Shown here in pieces: positions 22,724 to 30,309 of a DNA stretch of 33,166 nt. Position numbers and translations under genes: made by a program. The notes below the pieces were generated by a model, which ran no database searches, had not been told where the DNA came from, and worked only from the letters and a program-made list of their open reading frames with translations. Each line of letters starts with the position of its first letter. Position 1 is the stretch's first letter. Origin of the DNA: JBGSON01 sp041739085 (GTDB lineage: Bacteria > Patescibacteriota > Gracilibacteria > CAIRYL01); NCBI GenBank assembly GCA_041739085.1, contig JBGSON010000011.1, positions 1 through 33,166 of the forward strand, in the 5' to 3' direction.

Positions 22724-23894
22724 GGACCTCGTGAAAAACAGTCATGAGTTTTTCCCCGACGACGCTCCAGGAGTAGTTCGGTGAACTCGACCTCTCCAGT
22801 CCCTTCCGGCGGAGCTCTTCCTGCGCTCCGACATTCATATATACGGTTTCAATCGCCTGTGATATTTCTGTGACAGAGTAGGGATCGAATTCCTTTGCGG
22901 CATCGCCATAGACTTCCGGGAGTGAGGATGAACTTGAGGAGAGCACGGGAGTCCCGCATTTCATGGCTTCGAGCACCGGCAATCCGAATCCCTCAAAGTA
23001 TGAAGGATAGACAAACATCTTTGCAGCTGAATACAGGGCTGCCTTATCCGCCTCCTCGATGAATCCGGGAAAAATGAGCGCCTGAGACTCCGGGAAATGA
23101 ATATCAGAAAAAATATTCGGTGTTTTCTTTCCTGCGATCACCAGTTTGAGATTCTTTTCGCCGGAACGCTTTTGAAATCGGAAAAAAGCTTCTATGAGGT
23201 TCTCCAGATTTTTCCTTGGTTCCAATGTCGAAAGAGTAAGGATGAAATTCGGCGGTATCCCGTACTTTTTTCGCACCGCATCGAGTTCGACCGGATCCTC
23301 AATAGGCCGCAGGTGTTCAGCCGCCCCGGCTCCGATGACGGTGATTTTTTCCTCCGGAATACGAAATTCATGATGGATATCCTCCTTTGTGAACCTCGAG
23401 GGGGTACATATTCTGGAAGCTTCTTCCGCTTCCTTCTTCATTCTCAGGAGATGATGCCAGAACCGGGTCTTCTGTGAAAATGTCTCCTGGAAGTGGATCG
23501 GACTCAGGTCGTGGAAGAGAGACACTTTCCGGCATAATGGAGAAGAAGGTGAGGGACGGGGATCAGGGACAAAGAAAACATCGAAATGCTCTCCTTTTTT
23601 GAATAATCCGAGCCGCACAGCCTTCGAGGCTACGATCCTGTCAATATGCGGTCTGCGAAGGAAGTAGGAGGAAAGGTTGAGGAATGAGCTGCAGATCCTG
23701 GTATGGACATGAAAAGCATTCGGATAATCGAATTTTGGAAAATGCTCCGGAAGCGGCTTCCTCGAATTCGTCCAGAGGATGAAGGTCATGTCCGGAGATG
23801 CGCTTATGAGCGCATGAAGAATGTTTTCCGTATACGTTTCCACACCGGAAGCATTGCCGCTCTGGAGCGCCCTCAGATCACAGAGAACCTTCAT
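22680..23894 (-). CDS. GT4-family glycosyltransferase
   Basis: A 404-residue GT-B enzyme. The N-terminus MKVLCDLRALQSGNASGVETYTENIL has the acceptor-domain start (given as about 1-26), there is a VSLFHDLSPIHF block near 143, a LSTLEPRKNLENLIEAF block near 231, and the E(x)7E motif in EGFGLPVLEAMKCGTPVLSS near 320, which binds the nucleotide-sugar donor. Such enzymes build cell-surface polysaccharide or glycolipid; the acceptor here is unknown. The complete frame overlaps the aminotransferase gene at its 3' end. It is transcribed towards it and away from the partner-switching genes. Confidence 0.88.
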   Translation of the reverse strand: MKVLCDLRALQSGNASGVETYTENILHALISASPDMTFILWTNSRKPLPEHFPKFDYPNAFHVHTRICSSFLNLSSYFLRRPHIDRIVASKAVRLGLFKKGEHFDVFFVPDPRPSPSSPLCRKVSLFHDLSPIHFQETFSQKTRFWHHLLRMKKEAEEASRICTPSRFTKEDIHHEFRIPEEKITVIGAGAAEHLRPIEDPVELDAVRKKYGIPPNFILTLSTLEPRKNLENLIEAFFRFQKRSGEKNLKLVIAGKKTPNIFSDIHFPESQALIFPGFIEEADKAALYSAAKMFVYPSYFEGFGLPVLEAMKCGTPVLSSSSSSLPEVYGDAAKEFDPYSVTEISQAIETVYMNVGAQEELRRKGLERSSSPNYSWSVVGEKLMTVFHEVLKNENGHRHGDMPQ

Positions 23895-24057
23895 CGTCAG
23901 AAATAAGTGCTCTCATATTTTCAAAAAATCTGGTAAAATGAAAGGGAATCCCTTTTCCTCATGCTCTTCCGGCGAAGTGTTTTTGAACTCCGTCTTTTGC
24001 ATTTCCCAATCTGATATTTCCAAGTATCACTCTCAGATGTTTTCTCTCCGTAAGAAA

Positions 24058-24086
24058 TTGATTTCTCCGTGAAGATTTGATATACT
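24058..24086 (+). promoter_or_regulatory. Sigma70-like promoter of the partner-switching genes
   Basis: TTGATT (24058-24063), a 17-base spacer and TATACT (24081-24086). The transcript would start near 24093, giving a leader of about 27 bases before the GTG at 24120. Confidence 0.65.
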
Positions 24087-24119
24087 GCAAGGAACGTCAA
24101 AACTCTATCCCCAGAGGTT

Positions 24120-24971
24120 GTGAAACGCTATTCGCTCCATGTCCCCGCTGATCTGAGCCTCGCCTCATCAATTCGAAAAATCGCGGTGCGTATTTTTGAA
24201 GAAATCGGTTTTCGCGGAAGTCAGGTCTCACGCCTTAAACTCGTGTTTGACGAACTCTATATGAATGCCGTGAAATACGGATCTCTGGAAAACTCAACGA
24301 TCTATATCACGTTTGAATTTGAAGAAAAGATTCTGAAGGTCAGCCTGGAAGACGAAGGTGGTGAGAAAAAAATGACCGCAGAGGACCTCAACGAGATCAT
24401 CAATTTCCAAAAAACCAACAAAGACCCCGCAAAGACTTCCGGGCGGGGACTCGCACAGATCACTCATGTCTGGGCAGATGATTTCCAGGTGCGGAACGGA
24501 AAGCGCGGAGGTCTCTGTATCATGTTCTCAAAGAAGCTTGTTCCGGAGGAAGAAGATGAGAAGAGCTCCGGAGAGAATGAAGAAGTCACCGGCGTGGAGA
24601 GCGAGATTACTCAGGGTCCCAGGGAAGTGCCTGAGGGGATCCCCGAGAAGCTTGTCTCCATCGTGGGAGAGGTGGATAACGCAAACCTTGGAGAAAAAAC
24701 GAAGCCGGTCGATGCCTTTCTTCAGGGTGTTCATTCTCCGTTTCTTCTTATCCTCAATCTCGGAAATATGCAGTTCTGCAATTCCACTTTTATTGCAAAA
24801 CTCGCGATGTGGAAACAGCAGCTGAGTGCGATGAATGGAGATATTGTTGTTGAGAATGCGAAAAATGAAGTCTGGGAGATCTTTAAGCTCGTCGGGATCA
24901 CGAAACTCATCAATATTTCCACCGGCCCGTATTCCCGACCTGTTGCTCAAGAAGCAGCACTCATCCAGTGA
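24120..24971 (+). CDS. Anti-sigma-type kinase fused to a STAS domain
   Basis: A 283-residue soluble fusion. Residues 1-140 are an HATPase_c_2 (RsbW/SpoIIAB-like) domain: FDELYMNAVKYG is the N-box, LEDEGG the G1 box and SGRGLAQI the G2 box. An acidic linker (about 143-170) leads to a STAS domain (about 175-275), the anti-sigma-antagonist fold, with CNSTFIAKL in the phosphoacceptor region; the usual Asp-Ser is Asn-Ser-Thr, so phosphorylation may be on Ser or Thr or not occur. In other bacteria kinase and antagonist are separate partners; here they are covalently joined. It starts with GTG after an AGAGG-like stretch. A PP2C-type phosphatase gene follows 23 bases later. Confidence 0.82.
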   Translation: MKRYSLHVPADLSLASSIRKIAVRIFEEIGFRGSQVSRLKLVFDELYMNAVKYGSLENSTIYITFEFEEKILKVSLEDEGGEKKMTAEDLNEIINFQKTNKDPAKTSGRGLAQITHVWADDFQVRNGKRGGLCIMFSKKLVPEEEDEKSSGENEEVTGVESEITQGPREVPEGIPEKLVSIVGEVDNANLGEKTKPVDAFLQGVHSPFLLILNLGNMQFCNSTFIAKLAMWKQQLSAMNGDIVVENAKNEVWEIFKLVGITKLINISTGPYSRPVAQEAALIQ

Positions 24972-24994
24972 TCATCATCCTTTGCATCTCCTGA

Positions 24995-26179
24995 ATGTTT
25001 TCCCGAAGCGTCACCTTTAAATTCCTGGCTTTTCTCATCCTCTTCGCGGGACTCCTCGCGGGGGGGGCGCTCTATTTCTACCGGGATACCGGACTTGTCC
25101 CTCTTGTCATTGTTCATACCGGCATCGGGGCGCTCAGCGTCGTCATGCTTATTGTTTTTCTTACCGTCGTTTCGAGTCCTCTCTTCCGGATCGTCCGCCA
25201 GATAAAATTCCTTCTCACCGGGAAAAAGTACCGGAGACTTGTCTCCCGTTCGTATGATGAGATCGGGATCGTCACTCATTTTTTCAATAAGATCACAGAG
25301 AGCCTGGAAAGCATCTCCTCCGACATCACGGAGAAGCAGCGTCTCACCTCTGAGCTTGATGTCGCCCAGAGCATCCAGAGAGATGTCCTCCCGAAAAAGG
25401 CTCCCGCTCTCCTCGGACTCGATGTGGTCGCGAGATCCCGTCCCGCAGCAGAGATCGGAGGCGACTCGTTCGATTTTCTCCAACAGGAGCATCAGACTCT
25501 CATTTATATCGGAGACGTCACGGGTCATGGAGTTCCCGCAGGACTCGTCATGATGATCGTGAACACGCTCATTCATGCTTTCTCGAAGCAGGACCTCTAT
25601 CCCCATGAGATCCTCACCCGTGTGAATTCCATCCTCCACCAGCGGGTATCCGCCCAGCAGTTTATGACCATGGTCATGCTCCGGTGGGACGAGAAACGCC
25701 AGAAAATGTATTTCATCGGAGCCGGACATGAATACATCCTCGTATATAGAGCGAAAGAACATACCGTTGAAAAAATCCCGACCGGCGGCATCGCTCTCAG
25801 GATGACACCGAACATTGAAAATTTTATCGAGGAGAAGCATGTGTCCCTGAACGAAAATGATGTCCTCCTTCTCTATACAGACGGGATCACGGAGGGGAAA
25901 AATCCGGGAGGGACCATGTACACGGTCGAGAGACTGGAAGAAACCCTGAAGAAGCACGGATTCCGGGCTTCCGCCGAAAAAATATTCGACGCTATCACGA
26001 GCGAGTTCAGCACCTTCATCGGCGATTATGTCCAGCAGGATGACGACATCACCATGATCGTCATCAAGAAGCTCCCGGAAGGCGAAGTCTCGAGGAGACA
26101 GGTGAAACTCACGATCGGCGGATTTGGAAAAACCGACACTCCGGATAAAAAAGAGAAGCGGTGGGAATGGCAAAAATAA
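24995..26179 (+). CDS. Membrane-bound SpoIIE/RsbU-type serine phosphatase
   Basis: A 394-residue protein with two membrane segments (about 8-28 and 35-60) joined by a very short loop, a HAMP-like/coiled region (about 62-125), and a PP2C-type SpoIIE domain (about 140-382). The metal-binding aspartates are all visible: EIGGDSFDF, IGDVTGHG, LLYTDGITE and DDDITMIV. Known relatives dephosphorylate STAS antagonists in partner-switching circuits, so the STAS domain of the preceding protein is the obvious target. The very small external loop suggests it senses membrane or cytoplasmic conditions rather than a ligand. Both genes share a promoter. Confidence 0.9.
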   Translation: MFSRSVTFKFLAFLILFAGLLAGGALYFYRDTGLVPLVIVHTGIGALSVVMLIVFLTVVSSPLFRIVRQIKFLLTGKKYRRLVSRSYDEIGIVTHFFNKITESLESISSDITEKQRLTSELDVAQSIQRDVLPKKAPALLGLDVVARSRPAAEIGGDSFDFLQQEHQTLIYIGDVTGHGVPAGLVMMIVNTLIHAFSKQDLYPHEILTRVNSILHQRVSAQQFMTMVMLRWDEKRQKMYFIGAGHEYILVYRAKEHTVEKIPTGGIALRMTPNIENFIEEKHVSLNENDVLLLYTDGITEGKNPGGTMYTVERLEETLKKHGFRASAEKIFDAITSEFSTFIGDYVQQDDDITMIVIKKLPEGEVSRRQVKLTIGGFGKTDTPDKKEKRWEWQK

Positions 26180-26195
26180 TACTCTCAAATTCTCC

Positions 26196-26756
26196 CTACT
26201 TTCCGAATTCTTCGATGAGAGAGATGACCTCTTCGTTCACCTCGTCGATTTCCTGAAGTCCGTTCACCCTCCTGAGAAGACCATTGCTCTCGTATTCCTC
26301 GATCACAGGGAGTGTCTCCCTCTGGTAATTTTCGATCCGGTTCGCGATCGCTTTTTCATTATCATCATTCCGTCCCCTGAGGAGGAGCCTCTCCACAGCA
26401 ATGCTCTTTGGAATTTCAAGAAAAATGCCAAAAAATCTTCGCTGCATTTCCTGGAGGAGCGCATCAAGTGTCATCTTCTGAGGCATGCTCCTCGGAAGTC
26501 CGTCAAAAAGCACTGCTCGTCCCGGAGCGATCGCCCGCAGGAATTGCTCGATGATCTCCATAACGATCTCATTGGGAACGAGGTCTCCCTTATCGACAAT
26601 CGCTTTGATCTTTCTCCCGAGTGGAGAATCTTCCTTTGTCAGTTTCCGGAGCTCCGCTCCGGTCTCAAAAATGGCATAGGAATATTTCTCGGCGATGATC
26701 TTCCCCTGAGTCCCCTTCCCTGATCCCTGCATTCCGAAGAGAATAATGTCTTTCAT
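26196..26756 (-). CDS. adk: Adenylate kinase
   Basis: A 186-residue nucleoside monophosphate kinase converting AMP and ATP to two ADP. The P-loop is GMQGSGKGT (8-16), then TGAELRKL, an NMP-binding DGLPRS motif, and a short lid region (RGRNDDNEKAIANRIENYQRET given as about 127-147) lacking the zinc-binding cysteines of long-lid enzymes. The start is the ATG at 26756; an upstream in-frame extension of 12 residues is unlike the family. It is the last gene of the rplO-secY-adk block, 71 bases after secY, and convergent with the phosphatase with 16 bases between. Confidence 0.9.
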   Translation of the reverse strand: MKDIILFGMQGSGKGTQGKIIAEKYSYAIFETGAELRKLTKEDSPLGRKIKAIVDKGDLVPNEIVMEIIEQFLRAIAPGRAVLFDGLPRSMPQKMTLDALLQEMQRRFFGIFLEIPKSIAVERLLLRGRNDDNEKAIANRIENYQRETLPVIEEYESNGLLRRVNGLQEIDEVNEEVISLIEEFGK

Positions 26757-26827
26757 GATCGAGAGAGAAAACGAAACGGAATCCACCGGCATCCGCCGTG
26801 GAAAAACGTTTTAAAAAAACTGCGGGA

Positions 26828-28102
26828 TTACACGAGTTTGTTGTAATCATGCATGACGAGTTCGGAGTTTATCCTCCGGATGAGATCGAGCACGACACCG
26901 ACGATGATGATGAGCCCGGAACCGGAGATGATGAGGTCGCTACTCGAAAGATCGGAGAACATCGTGAAGATGATGGGGAGAATGGCAACGAAAGCGAGGA
27001 ATGTCCCTCCCCAGAGATTCAGGCGGACTGAGACTTCTCCAATATACTTTGAAGTCTCCTTTCCGGGCCGGTGTCCTGGGATGAATCCTCCGCGTTTCTG
27101 AATGTCCTCTGCAACTTTTTCCGGATTGAAGGTGATAGAAACGTAAAAATACGAAAAGAAGAGGATGAGGAGTCCGTATGAGACGAGATAGAGAAGTGTC
27201 GGATTTCCCGAGTTAAAATTCCGGTTGATGAAATCGACGAACGGTCCCTGACCTCCGATAAACTGGATGAGTATCCCCGGAAAAGAAACCATGGAAATCG
27301 CAAAGATGATGGGGATCATACCCGCTTGAAGGATACGTATGGGGAGCGCGGAAATCGATTTCTGGGCGCTTCGGGAAGCATACGTGATCGGGACGTTCCG
27401 GTGCCCCTCTGAAACGAGGACGACCACAACGAGCATAATAAACGTCATGATGAGAAGAAGTCCGAAGGAGGGGACTTTCGCCTGGTCGCCGGCATCGATC
27501 CCTGCGATGATATTGCCGAATACGCTCGGAATCGAAGAGACGATACCGGTCACAATAATGAGGGAAATCCCGTTTCCGATCCCCTTTTCAGATATAAGCT
27601 CGCCGATCCACATGAGAAGGAGCGTTCCGGTCGTCGTAATGATCATGGCTGGAAACACCGTACTCAAATCCGTCGGATCGATGATCTGCGTCCCGGGAAC
27701 GGATCGTGCGATGAGAAAGATGACTCCATAGCTCTGGAGAAACGCAAGCGGAAGGGAGAGCCATCGGGTATAGCTGTTGATCTTTTTCCTCCCCTGCTCC
27801 CCTTCTTTCGATAGCGCCTCGAGCTTCGGAAAGACGACCGTCATGAGCTGGACGATAATCGAAGCATTGATGTAGGGGGAAAGCCCCATGAGAACGATCG
27901 AAAAATTCTCCAGAGACCCTCCGGTGAGTGCGGAAAATACACCGAGGGCACCGGTGCTCATCTCCTTCAGGCTTTTAAAGTCGATATTCTCGAGAGGTAC
28001 CGGGATATGTGCCAGAATCCGGTATGCAACGAGGAGGAGTACCGTAAAAATGATCTTTTTCCTGAGAGACCGGGAATTCCAGATTTGTTGGAAGTAGTTC
28101 AT
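26828..28102 (-). CDS. secY: Preprotein translocase subunit SecY
   Basis: The 424-residue core channel of the Sec translocon, with ten membrane segments. Family blocks include the N-terminal KKIIFTVLLLVAYRILAHIPVP stretch (about 15-36), the plug region, LMGLSPYINASIIVQL (about 71-86), EGEQGRKKI, ISEKGIGNGISLI, and the C-terminal PGHRPGKETSKYI. Length is normal. It is 37 bases after rplO, as usual in the spc operon. No SD precedes the ATG. Confidence 0.96.
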   Translation of the reverse strand: MNYFQQIWNSRSLRKKIIFTVLLLVAYRILAHIPVPLENIDFKSLKEMSTGALGVFSALTGGSLENFSIVLMGLSPYINASIIVQLMTVVFPKLEALSKEGEQGRKKINSYTRWLSLPLAFLQSYGVIFLIARSVPGTQIIDPTDLSTVFPAMIITTTGTLLLMWIGELISEKGIGNGISLIIVTGIVSSIPSVFGNIIAGIDAGDQAKVPSFGLLLIMTFIMLVVVVLVSEGHRNVPITYASRSAQKSISALPIRILQAGMIPIIFAISMVSFPGILIQFIGGQGPFVDFINRNFNSGNPTLLYLVSYGLLILFFSYFYVSITFNPEKVAEDIQKRGGFIPGHRPGKETSKYIGEVSVRLNLWGGTFLAFVAILPIIFTMFSDLSSSDLIISGSGLIIIVGVVLDLIRRINSELVMHDYNKLV

Positions 28103-28139
28103 TCGAATGGCGTCAAAAGGATGAATATCATGAATCTCC

Positions 28140-28580
28140 TCATTCTATTTTTCCTCCGCATTTTTCTACCTTCTCTTTGACGGAAGAGGAACAGGAGAGG
28201 CCCTGAAAAGTGAGTTTCTTTGTAAGACTCCCGTTTCCAAGGATCTTTATCGGGAGAGAGTTCCTCCGGGCAAGTTTTTTCTCAACGAGAGATTCATAGG
28301 AAATCACATCGCCATCAGAAAAGAACATGTCGATCTTCCCCAGATTCACCGGTGCGTATTCCTTCCGGTTGATGTTATTGAATCCTCTCTTCTTTGGCAT
28401 TTTTTGGATGAACGGGGTCTGCCCTCCTTCAAATCCGATGCGGACACCGCCCCCGGTGCGGGCATTCTGTCCTTTACATCCCCTTCCGGAAAAACTACCG
28501 TATCCTGAGGCATCGCCTCGTCCGCGGCGGGTTCTTTTCTTCTTGGATCCCTTTGCGGGTCTGAGTTCATGGAGCTTCAT
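28140..28580 (-). CDS. rplO: 50S ribosomal protein L15
   Basis: A 146-residue large-subunit protein. The N-terminus MKLHELRPAKGSKKKRTRRGRG is typical, followed by a glycine-rich GRGCKGQNARTGGGVRIGFEGGQTP stretch, given here as about 35-60, and the C-terminal LTFQGLSCSSSVKEKVEKCGG. The ATG at 28580 is chosen over an upstream one at 28598. It begins the block: upstream lies a plus-strand gene, not rpsE or rpmD as in most spc operons. Confidence 0.95.
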   Translation of the reverse strand: MKLHELRPAKGSKKKRTRRGRGDASGYGSFSGRGCKGQNARTGGGVRIGFEGGQTPFIQKMPKKRGFNNINRKEYAPVNLGKIDMFFSDGDVISYESLVEKKLARRNSLPIKILGNGSLTKKLTFQGLSCSSSVKEKVEKCGGKIE

Positions 28581-28615
28581 AGAGAAAAAATGATGCATGC
28601 CGAAAAATCCCGCCT

Positions 28616-28644
28616 ATTCTAATCGAGTTTCTCCCATCCATCAA
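28616..28644 (-). promoter_or_regulatory. Promoter of rplO-secY-adk
   Basis: On the minus strand, TTGATG (28644-28639), a 17-base spacer and TAGAAT (28621-28616), about 36 bases before the rplO ATG. It supports independent transcription of the block. Confidence 0.65.
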
Positions 28645-28778
28645 GAGGATTTTCCGAATTCTTCTTCATGTTTTTCCTTACAAGAACCCGATTCCCTCGT
28701 TCTCTTCCATGCATGAACGATTTGATTTTCTCTCCGCCTTCATTCAGAATGGAGGCAGGTAATCTCTTTTCCATCCGT

Positions 28779-29525
28779 ATGAAACAACTTTTTCGAAAGC
28801 TCGGGATGAACGAGAAAGAAATCGAGACTTTCCTCCGTCTCCTCGAGCTCGGTGCAAAACCGATCAGCGTGATCGCGAAATATGTCGGCACTCCGCGCTC
28901 CACCATGTATGTGATCATTGAGAAATTGAAATCCATGAATCTCGTCGAAGAGGTCGCCCGCAGGGGAGTCCTCTATGTGAAGTGCATCCCTGTGAAAAAC
29001 ATCATCCCCGTGCTTCAGGAACGGGAACTCGGACTCCGAAACACGATCTCCCTCATCAAAGACAAACTCCCTGAACTGGAAGCACTGGAAAACAAATTGA
29101 GCATCACTCCGACGGTGAAATTCTTCGAGGGGAAAAAGGCGGTCATGGAGATGTACGAAGAAGTCCTCAGAGAAAAAGAATTCCGCGCGTTCTTCAATCC
29201 GAAGCTCGTAAAAAGGGTCATGCCGGAATACCATTTCAAGATCCCGCAGAAGCTGAAAGGAAGCGGCGGGAAAGCAAAAGAACTCCTCGTCGACGGCCCC
29301 GATGCGAAAGAATATCAGAAAAAATTCAGTTCGCTCAGACATGAGATCCGGATCCTCCCGAAAGAATTGGTTTTTAGCGCGGATATGATCATGACGAAGA
29401 GCGCGATCTACATGATCTCATACGGAGAAAAGGAGATATCTGCGACGGCAGTCCATAATCCATCTCTCGCTGAGGCACAGAGGATCGTCTTTGACCTCAT
29501 CTGGAAGTCCACAAATCACAAATAG
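28779..29525 (+). CDS. TrmB-family transcriptional regulator
   Basis: A 248-residue protein from the ATG at 28779. The N-terminal winged helix-turn-helix (about 3-70) has the TrmB pattern, KLGMNEKEIETFLRLLELG followed by TPRSTMYVIIEKL (about 45-58). A coiled stretch (about 88-120) is followed by a C-terminal domain that resembles the PLD-like TrmB sensor. TrmB proteins, common in archaea and some bacteria, control sugar and other metabolic genes. An upstream extension to 28668 is possible but looks unstructured. It is divergent from rplO and 127 bases before an ECF sigma gene. Its target is unknown. Confidence 0.78.
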   Translation: MKQLFRKLGMNEKEIETFLRLLELGAKPISVIAKYVGTPRSTMYVIIEKLKSMNLVEEVARRGVLYVKCIPVKNIIPVLQERELGLRNTISLIKDKLPELEALENKLSITPTVKFFEGKKAVMEMYEEVLREKEFRAFFNPKLVKRVMPEYHFKIPQKLKGSGGKAKELLVDGPDAKEYQKKFSSLRHEIRILPKELVFSADMIMTKSAIYMISYGEKEISATAVHNPSLAEAQRIVFDLIWKSTNHK

Positions 29526-29532
29526 GCATCCC

Positions 29533-29547
29533 TTCTCATTTTGAGAA
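29533..29547 (+). terminator. Weak palindrome after the TrmB gene
   Basis: TTCTCA, three-base loop, TGAGAA. The following CATCATTTT is a poor T-run, so termination here is doubtful. Confidence 0.25.
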
Positions 29548-29604
29548 CATCATTTTCTCTGGATTTTTCTGAATAAAAATTGATGGATCGGAAATATTCA
29601 AATT

Positions 29605-29630
29605 TGAAACTTTCAGCGCTCCGGATCGTT
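29605..29630 (+). promoter_or_regulatory. Candidate ECF-type autoregulatory promoter
   Basis: TGAAAC (29605-29610), a 16-base spacer and CGTT (29627-29630), which resembles SigW/ECF-type promoters (TGAAAC and CGTA). It lies upstream of an ECF sigma gene, where autoregulation is usual. Both short motifs could occur by chance. Confidence 0.4.
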
Positions 29631-29652
29631 TTTCTCATCGGGAATAAAAAGA

Positions 29653-30309
29653 ATGAGAGAATCTCTCTCTTTACCCGCCATGATGGATGAAACGAACCTG
29701 AAGGAAGAAGAGGAGTTCATCTCACGGGCGAAAGAGAATCTCGAGGACTTTTCACTCCTCTATGATCTTTACTTCCGGAGGATGTTCGCATTTTTCATCA
29801 CCCGGCTCGGGAACGAGGAGGATGCGGAGGACATGACCTCCCAGACATTCCTAAAAGCTCTTGAGCATTTTCAGGAATACACATTTGATGGAAAACCTTT
29901 TGGAGTCTGGCTGTTTCGGATCGCGAGGAATCTCCTCATCGACCGCTCCCGGAAAAAGAAATTTGAAAGAGTGGATATGGATGATGTTGCTGAGATCGCG
30001 GGCTCCGATGATCCCCAGGAAAAAACCCACGTAAAACTCCTCTATGAAAAAGTCGAAAAGCATCTCTCACTGTTTTCTCCCGAAGAAAGGGAGATCATCC
30101 TCCTCAAATTCACCTCGGGACTCAAGTTTTCAGAGATCGCACTCATCATCGGAAAAAATGAATCGACCGTGAAAACAAAGTACTTCCGCACGCTCAATAC
30201 CCTGCGAGGGGAACTCGGGGAACTCATCCTGCTCATCCTCCTCCTTTCCCATCTCTCTTCTCCATCTATTCATTCTTCTCATCTTCATGCGCTCGTCCTC
30301 ACTCTATGA
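29653..30309 (+). CDS. ECF-type sigma-70 factor
   Basis: Up to 218 residues. Region 2 spans about 37-103 (LYDLYFRRMFAFFITRLGNEEDAEDMTSQTFLKALEHF by position, and GVWLFRIARNLLIDRSRKK) and region 4 about 135-185 (LLKFTSGLKFSEIALIIGKNESTVKTKYFRTL by position). Such factors direct RNA polymerase to stress or envelope promoters. Beyond region 4 is a tail of about 27 residues, rich in Leu, Ser and His, not typical of the family. ATGs at 29680 and 29683 are also possible starts and fit the family better. Its stop overlaps the next gene's ATG in an ATGA, so translation is coupled to the membrane protein that follows. Confidence 0.88.
   Translation: MRESLSLPAMMDETNLKEEEEFISRAKENLEDFSLLYDLYFRRMFAFFITRLGNEEDAEDMTSQTFLKALEHFQEYTFDGKPFGVWLFRIARNLLIDRSRKKKFERVDMDDVAEIAGSDDPQEKTHVKLLYEKVEKHLSLFSPEEREIILLKFTSGLKFSEIALIIGKNESTVKTKYFRTLNTLRGELGELILLILLLSHLSSPSIHSSHLHALVLTL

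Noticed and set aside
24947..26188. 413-aa minus-strand frame opposite the phosphatase gene
   Set aside because: The plus frame has every PP2C catalytic motif; the antisense protein is a low-complexity, charged sequence with no domain.
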